Notes: a model not told the origin generated them from the letters alone. Shown: positions 10,767-20,935, counted from the first letter of the stretch. The stretch: 64,000 nt of DNA from Platanthera guangdongensis (GCA_039583875.1 CM077158.1:241971447-242035446); one strand, 5' to 3'. Numbers and translations: made by a program.

Positions 10767-10809
10767 AGAATGAGCCCCTAGATGGGCCTTAAAGTAGGCT
10801 TTTCTAACA
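10575..10809 (-). repeat. Copia A 5' LTR with expanded GA repeat
   Basis: A 235-bp LTR from TGTAGAG to ...TTTCTAACA on the plus strand. The difference in length from the other LTR is due to a GA run at about 10699-10760, which has only about 20 bases in the 3' LTR. Confidence 0.9.
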
Positions 10810-11400
10810 TATACATATATATATATATACTTATAACTTATAAGTATTATTTATATATATCTGTTTTTTTTTAAAATTTTAAACAGATAACTATTCTATA
10901 TATATATATATGTATGTATAATTATGTATATTATACATATATATATATATTTTCACACAAAAAAATACAACTTGACACATAAAATTGCAATATCACAAGG
11001 CCAATAAAGGTCTGGTCGGGTGCGGCTTCGGGCAACTTTCGTTGACCCGATCGGGGCTGGTCTCCACCAACCCTCCCCCTCTCGAAATCACTCATCTCCG
11101 GTGAGTGCTCTGAGCGGTAGTGCTGTAGAAGATCAACATCCATGCGCTGTAACTCCTCGGCCAAGACCCAGCTGGTCTCGATCTCTGGTCTACCTTGCTA
11201 ACGAACCAAATATCTCTGAAAACCACCATCAATAGTGGTCACTGTCCAATATGTGCTCGGGAACTGGAATAGAATAATCTCCTGGTGTCCATGCTCAACC
11301 TGAAACTGGCAGTGAAAATAGAAGGAACTATGATGGAAGTGTCAGTAGCGGAATGAACGGTGGTATGTTCTGAATGTGGCTCCTCACTCTCACTCACCAA
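10810..11400 (-). pseudogene. Gypsy chromodomain and C-terminal tail (middle Gypsy remnant)
   Basis: On the minus strand, from about 11290 to 10990, the translation contains a chromodomain-type signature: QRYLVR, a stop where Trp is expected, QGRPEIETSWVLAEELQRMD, then LLQHYRSEHSP and FERGRVGGDQ. This is the typical end of a plant chromovirus polyprotein, with WxAEEELQR and GRVGGD in the same order. To the left (10810-10980) the sequence is A+T-rich, LTR-like or microsatellite. The matching upstream integrase and RT are not present. Confidence 0.7.
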
Positions 11401-11801
11401 CCCAGAAGAAACAAACAGAGGAGAAAATAATGGAAAATCTAAAGATTTATGCGAGTAATCGTAGAATTAAGTCAGATTGGTTATGTAAAAAATAGGATTT
11501 GCTCCCCAAACGGAAGACATCTCAAGTTCAAACGCACTTTGCCCAATCCGATTTACCACTCGAAAGGATCCAGTTCTACAGTCAGCTAACTTTTTTACGA
11601 TACTCGAAGATAACCGTTTCCGGATTTAGCAGAATCATAATCAAGTCATTCATTTTAAAATTAGTAGCTCTTTTATGCTTTTTAATTTAAGTTGCATAAA
11701 AACAAAGTACTATGCAAATTTCCGCTCAAAAACCTTTTATGCAAATCATGCAAATGCAATAAATGAACTACTAATACGACTAACACCACTAGCCGATGGT
11801 T
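11401..11801 (-). other. Non-coding stretch of the middle Gypsy remnant
   Basis: No domain or long ORF is seen in either strand. Its position between the Asp/Pro-rich ORF and the chromodomain suggests decayed element sequence. Confidence 0.4.
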
Positions 11802-12809
11802 TCAGATACAAAGAGCAACTCTTGAAAGAGGTACATAATCAGGAGGCTCAGAGGGTGGATCATAAAAGGATTCATCGCGGGGGCGATGAACACCTAACTG
11901 CAAATCAGAGACAACAATGACGAGTTGTGTCAACATGGTATGTGAATTGTCTCTGCTAGTGCTGATTATAAGTGTCAACGAATCAACGAGTGCACCCTCA
12001 AACTCGACTGTGTCACTAAAGATAGATACATCCCAAATGTGCAGTGAACCCACAAGTTTTTCATCTGAGGGTTCACCAGGAGGGGTATAATAAAATTCGT
12101 CGCAAATGCGAAGCGTGCAGACGTAGACTCCACAAACATATGAAATACTCTCATATAAACGATAATGTATGTGCAATGTAATAAACGTGACAAATCTGCA
12201 ATGTAATAAACGTGTGGCATCAGGAGGCTCACCGGGTGGGATATCTGAAAACTCGTTGCGAATATGATGGTCAACGGGTGGTATGTCCCATAACTCATCT
12301 AGAGTGCGAGTAACCAGATGACTACATTCAAGCCATACTGCATAGGGGTCACACCCAAAATCATCTCGTTGAAGTACTATCGACATCAAATGTGACAATG
12401 GAGCAAATATCCATGTCTTAAAATTTATAAGGGTGTTATTCAGATAAAGCTCATCCACACAAGGACGAGGTGACTCATCTGGAGGCTCAATAAGAGGGTC
12501 GTCAAATAACCCATCAGTGGAGTGATGGTCCTCCAGAAGTAAACCATTAGAAGGGGGTGTACTCCCAGAAATGGTAGAAATGACTACCTCGAGATCACTA
12601 CTAAGCTCGCGGCTTCCAATCGTAACGTCACTCGATGCGCCATCGGGTGTGATGATGTGACTCGATGCGCCATCGGGTGTGATGTGACTCGGTGCCCCAC
12701 TAGGTGAAGTGCGTAAGGAATCTACACTCAAAAGAGAGTCTAGTCGATATAGAATCATGGAAGGGTTCACTGTGTGGAGTAGACTCACATGAGGGTTGAC
12801 TCCACACAT
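11802..12809 (-). CDS. Asp/Pro-rich repeat ORF of a Gypsy remnant (copy 2), unknown function
   Basis: An open reading of 335 residues with an acidic, Pro-rich composition. It repeats a motif of about 14 residues four times: LFDDPLIEPPDESP, EFSDIPPGEPPD, EFYYTPPGEPSD and SFYDPPSEPPD, at roughly residues 105, 190, 245 and 315. It aligns with copy 1 at 124-954 on the other strand (shared segments SDLEVVISTIS-like, LEDHHSTDGLFDDP-like and RTLDELWD). A short 21-base duplication (gactcgatgcgccatcgggtg) occurs near its N-terminus at 12631-12680. No signal peptide, zinc finger or enzyme motif is seen. It lies between a Tyr/His/Asp-rich ORF and a chromodomain. It is probably an accessory or gag-like ORF of one Gypsy family; it is not a family I recognise, and expression is unproven. 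Confidence 0.45.
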   Translation of the reverse strand: MCGVNPHVSLLHTVNPSMILYRLDSLLSVDSLRTSPSGAPSHITPDGASSHIITPDGASSDVTIGSRELSSDLEVVISTISGSTPPSNGLLLEDHHSTDGLFDDPLIEPPDESPRPCVDELYLNNTLINFKTWIFAPLSHLMSIVLQRDDFGCDPYAVWLECSHLVTRTLDELWDIPPVDHHIRNEFSDIPPGEPPDATRLLHCRFVTFITLHIHYRLYESISYVCGVYVCTLRICDEFYYTPPGEPSDEKLVGSLHIWDVSIFSDTVEFEGALVDSLTLIISTSRDNSHTMLTQLVIVVSDLQLGVHRPRDESFYDPPSEPPDYVPLSRVALCI

Positions 12810-12810
12810 C

Positions 12811-13490
12811 TTATATTAGAATATCAGACAGAGGGGGTGACGTCTCTCTAGTGTGGGCAGTGGAATGCTCTTGCTGACCCTTAATATCTATCATCATATT
12901 CGTCTTCGAAATACTAGGAGGATCACTAGGGGTGATGTACTCTTGACGATAATGACCTCTATGGTATTCGTGAGTGTAGTCGTGATGATCGTCCATATCA
13001 TAATCATGTCGTGCTTGTGGATGATCATGAGTCCTACGAACGGGTGGTGGTGGTAGCACATATGTTGTCTCGGGTTCTTCATATAAGGGCGACATGTAGT
13101 ATCGATAACGAACGTCATACTGAACTCTATCCTCATAATGTGGTGTCGAAGGACCAAGAGGATCCACTCGAGTATGAAGATAATAACGATGGTAGTAATC
13201 GTACTGATCGTCTCTAACATAAGGAGATCATATTGGTGGGTCAATACATTCTCTAGCAGTGATGTACTGTGATCGATGATATTCATCGAAGTATCGCACA
13301 GATCTCTGTGGTAAGGTACTATGTGAGTGGGTATTAGTGGAGTCGTGATCCTCAAATAAAAGGGTTTCTCCTAAAGGTAGACCTTTCCACATAGTGATGG
13401 GGAACATCGTAACGTGCACGGATAGAATGTTCATCTCGAATTTGAGGTGACATTGACGCTCGAAAGAGTATTTCTAAACTACTCATCTTA
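12811..13490 (-). pseudogene. Tyr/His/Asp-rich ORF fragments of the same Gypsy remnant
   Basis: Two minus-strand readings (13434-13228 and 13167-12811) follow one another with a stop between them. The composition is unusual: Tyr, His, Asp and Arg dominate (for example RYFDEYHRSQY, and HDYDMDDHHDYTHEY). There is no recognised domain, although low-complexity charged stretches of this kind occur in retrotransposon gag proteins. The right boundary at about 13490 is an abrupt switch to Copia B RT. Confidence 0.4.
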
Positions 13491-13850
13491 CCTCGAAGGT
13501 TTTCTAACCCTACTGTATTTGTCAAACCATGCCCGTGGAGATTTTTTGAGACCATAAATTGATTTCTTGAGATGGCAAACTCGGGACTCCCCCGTGGTCT
13601 CAAACCCAGGAGGCTGCTGCATGTAAACAGTTTCTTGTAGGTCGCCATTGAGAAAGACATTTTTAATATCTAGTTGATGTAAGGGCCACTGACGATGTAC
13701 CACCAAGGAGAGTAGGACACGAACCGTGTTGAGGTTGGCCACCGGTGGGAACGTTTCCTCATTGTCGAGACCTTGTTGTTGAGTAAATCCATGAGCCATA
13801 AGACGGGCCTTGAGACGGTCAATCGTCCCATTGAGAGCATGCTTGATCAC
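13490..13850 (-). pseudogene. Copia B RT N-terminal part
   Basis: Reads HGFTQQQGLDNEETFPPVA, LSLVVHRQWPLHQLDIKNVFLNGDL, QPPGFETTGESRVCHLKKSIYGL and AWFDKYS, after which homology ends. The YVDD active-site motif is missing here. The 120-residue reading is open to the junction. Confidence 0.85.
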
Positions 13851-13958
13851 AAAGACCCATTTACAACCAACACAACTCTGTCTTGGAGGAAGATCTCATA
13901 CTTGATTTGTCCAAAAGGCAGTCATTTCTTCTTCCATGGCCGCCCGCCAACCCGGATG

Positions 13959-15060
13959 TTAGAGAGCCTCTTGCACAGAGTTAGGCACGTGGATGGAAGA
14001 TAATGAAGTAGCAAAGTGTTGAAGCGTCGGGGATAGACGATGTAAGGATACATAATTCACCAGGAGATGAGCTGTGGAGGCAGGATCCGGATCAACAGGC
14101 CGCACAGTGCCAGAGGGTGAAGACGACTGCAGTGGGGAGGCGCCGAGGGGGAGCGAGGAAGACAACGAGTATAGGTATCCAGTAGAGGTGGCTTGTGGAC
14201 CGGGAACTGGAGTTGGAAGTAGTGGTGAGAGAGGAGACGTGACTGGAATGACGGGGCATGGTAATAACGGTGGTGGAAGCGGGGGGGGGGGGGGGGTTGA
14301 GTAGAGGAAAATGGCTGGTCCTTCAAAAAGGTAACGTCGGTAGAGACAATTACCTTGTGGGTGGTTGGAGAGTAGCATACATACCCTTTCTGAGTCCGGG
14401 AGTAGCCAACAAACATATGTTTGGTTGCTCGAGGAGCGAACTTGTCAGTGGAAGGGCCAAACAGATGGACATAGCAAGTACAACCAAATACCCGAGGCGT
14501 GAGGGAAGGGTGGTGTGGAGAGAAAGAGAAGACTAAACAGAGTGACATAGTTGAGGACGGAATAGGTTAGACGGTTAATGAGATAACATGCCGTAGAGAT
14601 AACAAAGTGTCCATACGTCTTGGGAACCTGCATTTGAAATATGAGTGAGCGAGCCACATCGAGAAGATGTCTATTTTGCGCTCAGCGACACCATTTTGTT
14701 GTGGAGTATAAACACACGAGGTCTGATGAATGATCCCGAACTCAGAGCATAGATTATCAAACACATGACTTGTGTATTCTCGAGCATTATCAGTTCATAG
14801 TGTTTTAATTGTATAGGCAAATTGAGTGCGTGTCTCTAGAATAAAAGCACAGAGCACACGTGTAAGCTCAGAGCAATCACGAATTAAATAGAGTCATGTC
14901 ATACGAGATTAATCATCAATAAAAGTTATAAAATAGCGATAACCAGACAGACTAGCTATTTTATAAGGCGCCAAATATCAGAATGTACTAAATTAAAATG
15001 AGAATCGCTTTGAGTACAATGCGGAGGGAAAGATGAACGATGTTGTTTTCCCATAATACA
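13959..15060 (-). pseudogene. Copia B integrase and RT linker
   Basis: Broken readings include IIHQTSCVYTPQQNGVAER (14764-14567), then YGHFVISTACYLINRL and FGCTCYVHLFGPSTDKFAPRATKHMFVGYSRTQKGYVCYSP at 14548-14390, followed by a Pro-rich linker. These are the C-terminal part of a Copia integrase and the start of RT. At least three frameshifts or stops are present. A G run (14281-14296) interrupts the linker. Confidence 0.8.
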
Positions 15061-15064
15061 TGAA

Positions 15065-15589
15065 TCACAAGTAAAGACGGGAGAGAAATCTCAGGAAGTG
15101 CCTTCTGGAGGACAGGAAGATGTGCTGCCCGAGATGCCGATGCCAGTCAGCAGAGGAGACGAAGGAGAGAATGGTAGGAGAGACATCAAGATGGTAGAGC
15201 TCGTTGTGCAGTCGTCCTTTACCAATGACACTCTGCGTCCGCCGATCCTGCATTATGAAAGAAGAAGAAGTAAATATGACAGAACAATCAAGATCGGCAG
15301 TGTGACGACTAACAGAAAGTAAATTAAACGAATAGCCCAGAACATGAAAGACCAAGCGAAGAGAAATATAAGGGTTGAGTGGTATATTAGCAGAGCCGGA
15401 GACAGAAGCGGTGTCACTATTGACTACTGTGATAAACTTGGGATGCGGAGAGTCCAAGTACTGAGGTGGTTTCAGCGACGTGATATGGTGAGTAGCCCCA
15501 GTGTCCACTATCCAGCTTGGATTAGTGGAGATACAAGTGATACCTTCATTGGAGATGGAGGTAACAGAGGCAGGCAAGCGGTTGAGCAT
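15065..15589 (-). pseudogene. Copia B protease and GAG-pre-integrase domain
   Basis: Contains WIVDTGATHHITSLKPPQYL, an aspartic protease active site, at about residue 30, then VFHVLGYSFNLLSVSRHTADL and the pre-integrase DWHRHLGQ. The reading is open for 174 residues, then drifts out of frame before the zinc-binding part of integrase. It overlaps the end of the gag reading. Confidence 0.85.
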
Positions 15590-16506
15590 CCCTTGAAGTT
15601 GCTGGAGCTAGAGACACTTCATGAAGATCAACACGAGTGGTAGAAGATGTGTCAGCAACAACTGAGGCAGTAGGACGAGGACGTAGACCATGTTTCCGGT
15701 AACACATTGCCTCAAGATGACCATCCTTACCACAGTAGGTACACTTAGGCCTTGGTTGGTTACCACGACCCCACCCGCAGGAGCCTGAACGACCTCTTCG
15801 AAAAGTGGGAAAAGGGAGAGGTGGTGTTGCAGAGTGCTGGAGACGAGCCGGTGTGGGAGGACCGAGAGATTCAGGAGGTGGTGTGACCTTTAGCAACGTG
15901 GTGCAAACATCAGAAAATGAGGGAACAGTGGAAGAAGAGAGTATCTGAGCTCGAACACTGAAGATGAGGTGAAACGCGAGCCATCATCATGAAAATACCG
16001 GCAGCTACCTTTTGAGCGCGCTGAGCAGCCAAGTCAGTAGTGAGGGGTTGATGCTGAATGCAGACCTCAACCAGAGTCTTAGAACGCTCAACAAAGGAGG
16101 TTAAGTCAGCGACACCGCCTGAGTCAAGGTTTTGAAGATCGGTGATGATGTCAAATAAGTGTTAGAGACTGTCCTTTCCATAGTAAAGATAATGGAGCTC
16201 ATCCCACATTGCTTTGACTGTCTCATGATACATGACCATACAGTAGGGTTTTCCATCCAGGGAGTTGAGGAGCCAAGTATGAACACGAGCATCATCACGA
16301 AGTCAATCATCAGTGGGAGCAAGAGTTTCCTTAGTCAAATGGTGCAAGAGACCCTTCCTCTGAAAAACCCGGCGAACAGAGTGCACCCCCTCAACAAAAT
16401 TCGCCTTTCCACTAAGAGAGATGGTGGTGATACACAACTCGTCAGGGACCTCGAGAACAGTCATAACCGCACGAGCAGGAAGAGAAGATGCTTTAGAAGA
16501 CCCCAT
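15546..16506 (-). pseudogene. Copia B gag with CCHC zinc knuckle
   Basis: Starts MGSSKASSLPARAVMTVLEV at 16506. After a stop it continues through a gag core (VHTWLLNSL, MWDELHYLYYGKDSL, LTSFVERSKTLVEV) and a zinc knuckle CTYCGKDGHLEAMC (about 15750-15710) with C-x2-C-x4-H-x4-C spacing. Gag would form the particle and bind RNA. Several stops and shifts inactivate it. It is the region missing from Copia A. Confidence 0.8.
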
Positions 16507-16509
16507 AAA

Positions 16510-17488
16510 GCCCTGACGTGACTAGGGAAAAAGACTAGCGAAAAGGGTGTGCGGTCTGAGAGGCAAGATAGGCACGCAAATGGCGAGCTAGCAACAAGAC
16601 AGACGGTCTGGCTCCATACAGGATCATGGCGGACTGGATGTGTGGTCTGAGCGGCAAGAGTAGACCGCGGACAGGCGGCAAGAGCAGACCGCGCACAAGC
16701 GGCAAGAGAAGACCACGCGAGATGAGCTAGCTTGCGATGAGCAGAGCTAGCTGGGACCGCAATGAGTAGAGAGTGACTAGCGACGGTTTGAAAGCAAGCA
16801 GATTGAAAACTGAAGCGGCCCTCTGGTAGAGAGCAATGTAGGGCTGAAAGGAAGAGCGACAGTCTGAGAGAGAGCTGCGGTAGAAGCGAGCTAAGGAACA
16901 GTGGCGGCCCGAGAGGAATGCCACAAACAGAGGCAGAGAAGATCGACCAGCGACTAGGTCAGGTGACCTGAGAGAAGAAATATCAGCGTGAGACTAGCGA
17001 TCAGAGAGAAGCAGGCCGCGACTAGCAAAGAGAGGTCTTGCGGGTAGGGCAATAGAGAAGGAGCAGATCGACAAGCAGTGTTTTCGGACAGTCCGCGACC
17101 TAAGAGGAAGATCGCGACGGGTAGAGCAACAAATATGATGTAGACCGCGGCGAGCAGGCCCACAAGGGAAGGATATGGCGAGTAAACCAGGTCGACCAGA
17201 AAACGCGGACAACAACAGACCACAATAAGCAGAGAGACGCGGCGAACTAGACGCCAAACAGACCGCGAGAATGAAGAGGACAGTGGGATCCACAGAAGAG
17301 AGGAGAAAACCTATAAAAACACTAGCGGAGGAAGGAGAGGAGGTGGATCCACGGAGGAAGTCAGCTGCGGTTAGAAAAACTGAGACCGCAGGAGACGTTG
17401 GCCGCAGGTGCGGATAGAGACAGGAGACCGCGGTTAGCAGAATGCTGCCGCCCAGGGCAGTGCGTGGAGAACTTTCGTAGGACCCATT
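16510..17488 (-). other. Copia B leader with GCGGTC-type repeats
   Basis: Non-coding region between PBS and gag with many plus-strand motifs such as gaccgcgga, aggcggcaagagcaga and cagaccgcg. It is similar in length and motif content to the Copia A leader. ORFs inside it (for example 17223-16954) have no domain. Confidence 0.7.
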
Positions 17489-17500
17489 GCTCTGATACCA
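17489..17500 (-). promoter_or_regulatory. Copia B primer-binding site (tRNA-iMet)
   Basis: The minus strand reads TGGTATCAGAGC directly after the 5' LTR end, a perfect match to the initiator tRNA-Met 3' end. Confidence 0.92.
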
Positions 17501-17693
17501 TGTGGAGAAATGCCCAAAAATATTGGGAAATAACTTGAAATTTTATTAATCCTCTTTTTAATACATAAATACAAGTATGCCTACACTTATATAAGAAGAG
17601 AAAGGGTGAGAAAAATCCTCATTCAAGATGTGAGACTAAAACATAGAGAGAAAGGGGGCCTAATATGGGCCTTTACAGGATTTCCTTCTAATA
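17501..17693 (-). repeat. Copia B 5' LTR
   Basis: About 193 bp, TGTGGAGAAATG...CTTCTAATA on the plus strand. It resembles the Copia A LTR in layout (acacttatataagaagag region, 'gatgtgagactaa', 'atgggccttta'). The outer end has ATA where TG/CA ends are expected. No second LTR is found. Confidence 0.75.
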
Positions 17694-18389
17694 GTTATAA
17701 ATTGTTGCGAGCTCCAGAGTTTGCATTGGAGTGAAATAAGGATTGAAGCAAGGTTGTCAGGATCGAGATCCTAGGTGGGATTGTTTAAGGGGTTGGATCG
17801 GATTGGATCGGATTGGATCGTATGATCGGATCGTGGATCGTAAGATCCCACTACATTTTTAAAACAAGACTTAAATGATGAAATTGAATTTGATATCAAT
17901 CATATCATACAATTACACAAATAATCTATACCAAAAACCATATAATTAATCATTTTCATTTGTTTACTATAAGACTATTATTACTAGAAATCTAGAATAG
18001 ATGTTAAGTTTAAGACAAAATAAGAACATGCATAAAGAAACAATTATGATTGTAAATGTACCTGAGTAGTGTAACTTCCGCCTCTACGTTCGCAACTCTA
18101 AAGCCAAGATGAGTAAGCATTTTTGTCTTAGCTGTCCCATCTTCGTCAAATTATCTTCAGTAACCAAATTATGAAGATGAACCTATAAATGAGAAAACAT
18201 AAATCACAGAGACAATTATAAAGATAAATTATCACATTATCTAACACTCTAACCTTAGAAGCAAATGATGAAGCATTAGGAGCTGCTTGAGTAGGATGGA
18301 ATTATGGAATGTTGCAAGCTTGCATGACAAAGTCTGAATTTGGTTATAAGTTTTAACGATGACAAATTAACAATACTATCAATTTTAAA

Positions 18390-18520
18390 TCCATGCACTT
18401 TTTTGGTTGTACTATCAATTTCAATCCATGCTCCCAACCCGGATCACTTCTAGAGCCGGTTGCATTCTTTCGGGACTTTTTTCCAACTGTCTTTGAACCG
18501 GACCCAGAGACAGACATCTA
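18390..18520 (-). pseudogene. Possible captured BED-finger/hAT-type exon
   Basis: Minus-strand translation from 18518 reads MSVSGSGSKTVGKKS..., then SRSDPGWEHG. The 'SDPGWEHG' segment is the usual start of BED-type zinc-finger proteins related to hAT transposases (BED/DUF659 proteins) in plants. The reading then leaves the family, as at an exon end or deletion. Another coding-looking stretch (DEDGTAKTKMLTHLGF, about 18150-18090) may be a second exon. It is either a captured host exon or a remnant of an unrelated transposase. Confidence 0.4.
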
Positions 18521-18599
18521 CAAAGTCAAGTAAACATTCAAAAAATATAAGCATACATAAACAAAATCATGAGATTATTTCCAATTGACAAAGGACTGA

Positions 18600-19550
18600 A
18601 GTCATCCATTTCCAGATTTCTGGACTGATTCCAGTCCAGAAATCATCCAGATTTCTGGACTGGATTGATTTCAGTCCAGAAATCTGGGTGATTTCAGTCC
18701 AAAAATCATCCAGATTTCAGTCCAGAAATCTGGGTGATTTTAGTCCAGAAATAAGGGTGATTTCAGTCCAGAAATGTGGATGATTTCTGGACTGATTTCA
18801 GTCCATAAATCTGGGTGATTTCAGTCCAGAAATCTGGGTGATTTCTGGACTGAAATCTGGGTGATTTCTGGACTGAAATCATCCAGATTTCTGGATGATT
18901 TCAGTCCAGAAATCATCCAAATCTGGATGATTTCTGGACTTATTCAGTCCAGAAATCTGGGTGATTTCAGTCCAGAAATCATCCAGATTTCTGGGTGATT
19001 TCAGTCCAGAAATCTGGATGATTTTTGGACTGATTTCAGTCCAGAAATCTGGATGATTTCTGGACTGATTTTAGTCTAGAAATCATCCAGATTTCAAATC
19101 CAGAAATGGACTGAAATCAGTCCAGAAATCTGAAAATTATTCAGATTTCTGGACTGAAATCTGGACTGATTTCAGTGCAGAAATCATCCTGCAGTGATTT
19201 CAGTCCATTTCTGGAGTGAAATGATCCAGAAATCTGGATGATTTCTGGACTGAAATCATCCAGATTTATGGACAGATTGTAGTCCATTTCTGGACTGGAA
19301 TCAGTCCAGAAATCAGGATAGTCCAGAAATCAGGATGATTTCTGGAGTGAAATCAGTCCAGAAATCAGGATGATTTCTGAACTGATTTCAGTCCAAAAAT
19401 CAGGATGATTTCTGAACTGATTTCAGTCCAAAAATCTGTACTGATTTCTGCTAGAAATCATTTTGATTTCTGGATGATTTTAGTCCAGAAATGGACTGAA
19501 ATCAGTCCAGAAATCTGGATAGTTTCAGTCCAGAAATCAAACAAAAAATC
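18600..19550. repeat. Palindromic 'CAGAAATC' minisatellite
   Basis: About 950 bp are made almost entirely of tttcagtccagaaatctgg and its reverse complement ccagatttctggactgaaa, alternating with gtgatt/atcatc spacers. Orientation flips every 20-40 bases, so the array is both tandem and inverted and can fold into many hairpins. Any ORF across it (19405-19773) is compositional. Confidence 0.9.
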
Positions 19551-19564
19551 AGTCCAGGAGTGCA

Positions 19565-19790
19565 AAAGAAGTAGGAGAGCAGCAACAGAAGATGGGCAGC
19601 AGAGGAAGAAGAAGAAGGGCAGCAGAGGGGCAGCAACAACAGAAGAAGAAGAGGGCAGAAGAAGAAGAGGGCAGAAGAAGAAGAAGAAGAGGGCAGGAGA
19701 AGAAGAGGGCAGAAGAAGAAGAAGAGGGCAGAAGAGGGCAGAAGAGGACATAAGAAGAAGAGGGCAGAAGTAGAAGAAGAACGGCCTGAT
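19565..19790. repeat. GA/GAAGAAGAGGGCA simple-sequence tract
   Basis: Imperfect repeats of gaagaagagggcagaa inside the Mutator-like element. Open readings in both strands are Lys/Arg/Glu-rich or Phe/Leu/Ser-rich and are not taken as genes. Confidence 0.85.
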
Positions 19791-20102
19791 ATGCGGGAGC
19801 CGAGCGCCGGGAGGAAAGCCGTCGAGAGCGGAAATAGGGCTGGAGAGGAAAACCGTCGGGAGAGGAAATATGGCTGGAGAGGAAGAGCCGTAGGGTTCCA
19901 CGATTTTTAATTACGCCGGATAAGGATCGTGGAATCGTTTAGGGATCGCGATCCTAACGATTCCACGATCCGGATCGCGATCCCACCGGGACACGGCTTG
20001 ATTTCGATCCGGATTAAGATCCGGATCGAAATGTAGAATCTGGATCGGAGGATCGTGCGATTATACGATCCGGATCGCGATCCTAACAACCTTGGATTGA
20101 AG

Positions 20103-20640
20103 ACGGAGTGAAAGGAGATGAAAGAGCTTAACAAAAACAAGTGGTACAAAATCCACCACTGAAAGAGTATCAAGATTATTGGTACAGGAGATACCGATTT
20201 TCTCGCTCTTGCTGCAATAGTTGTGTATTATCTCCTTGCAAGCCTCAGCTATAATAATTTTTAAGTGTTCTAAAACCGTCCAATCCTTATGAAATAGACT
20301 TAAAAGAGATTATTATTATGATTCTTTACTACTTGGACGAAATCACAGTCCATCTTTGAATCACCAAAAAGCCGAATTCAAGTTTTCTTTGTCTTCATTG
20401 TTTGTACTCGTGAGATAAATTAGCCACATTATTTTATTGGCGGGTTCTTGAACTATTTTGAGCTTGCATCGTAACAATAAAATGATTTTTTTGAGGGATG
20501 GTTTGATCTTTTTTTTCCTTAGATTGTGTTAACCATGGTGCCGACAATTGCATAAAATTTTATTTTTATTTGTTTAGTCACCCAGATGCCACTGATTTCA
20601 TATACAAATTTATATACGCATTGCGGTCAATGAAGTGCGC
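20103..20640. other. No gene seen
   Basis: A/T-rich sequence without recognisable coding or repeat structure. It is the right flank of the Mutator-like insertion. Confidence 0.5.
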
Positions 20641-20935
20641 TCAAACGATCAGTCTCACTATGCAAGAGTTCTTTAGATTCTTGACTGCATGAATTATCTT
20701 GTATTCTTAATTAGTTGTGTATTTTGCCTTTTAATGTAGTTTTCATAGCGGGTCTCCATCTATATAGCTAGTCTTGTCTTTGGATCTCTTAGGAGAGTAC
20801 TCTTAGAGGGAACCTACCCTCAAGAGTTGGGAGAGAGCATGTCTCATTCATATGTATCTTCCTTTCCTTTTTAGCGCAATCTCACAAGTTATTTTTCGCG
20901 TTGTTGGTACATGGGCGCTTATTCATATCAAGTAC
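20640..20935 (+). repeat. Dispersed LTR-like repeat, copy A
   Basis: Shares an ordered series of short blocks with 23660-23995 (ggtctccatctatata, gtcttgtctttg, ctctcttaggaga-like, gagagttgg, tgtatcttcctttc) and in part with 24560-24710. The layout (TATA-like 'ctatata', then a transcribed-looking region) resembles an LTR, but no paired copy or PBS is evident. Confidence 0.5.

Larger units (their letters stand above)
5985..10809 (-). mobile_element. Copia A: LTR retrotransposon lacking gag, minus strand
   Basis: LTR copies lie at 5985-6171 and 10575-10809, and both begin TGTAGAGAAAGCTCC on the plus strand. The internal region (minus strand) has, in order, a PBS complementary to initiator tRNA-Met, a 1.2-kb non-coding leader, protease, integrase, RT and RNase H, then a polypurine tract (GCTTGCGGGGGAG) at the 3' LTR. 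Flanking 5-mers TATAT and TATAC fit a target duplication within an AT repeat. No gag or zinc knuckle is present, although the related Copia B has one. Integrase is frameshifted but RT-RNase H is open for 666 codons. It is therefore non-autonomous. Confidence 0.92.
13490..17693 (-). mobile_element. Copia B: truncated Copia retrotransposon, minus strand
   Basis: The order on the minus strand is 5' LTR (17693-17501), PBS, leader (17488-16510), gag with zinc knuckle (16506-15590), protease, integrase, then RT, which stops abruptly at about 13490. It is related to Copia A but keeps gag. Many stops and frameshifts make it a pseudo-element. No RNase H or 3' LTR adjoins it. A related RT continuation lies at 4425-3881, so Copia B was probably split by the Gypsy remnant that now follows it. 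Confidence 0.85.
17740..20102. mobile_element. Mutator-like element with long internal palindromic array (non-autonomous)
   Basis: Inverted ends AAGGTTGTyAGGATCG lie at 17750 and, reversed, at 20093. A perfect 9-bp direct repeat GGATTGAAG flanks it at 17740-17748 and 20094-20102, the length typical of Mutator-like elements. Both sub-terminal regions are rich in GGATCG/CGATCC words that extend the inverted repeat, and an internal hairpin lies at about 19924-19972. No transposase is seen. The interior holds a BED-finger-like exon fragment, a 1-kb 'cagaaatctgg' array and a GA-rich tract. The short element at 46834-46997 has the same ends and belongs to the same family. Confidence 0.8.

Noticed and set aside
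12894..13355. 153-codon minus-strand ORF rich in Ile/Thr/Met
   Set aside because: Frame-shifted shadow of the Tyr/His/Asp-rich reading; no motif.
19405..19901. ORFs on both strands across the GA-rich tract
   Set aside because: Simple-sequence translation (Lys/Glu/Arg or Phe/Leu/Ser).
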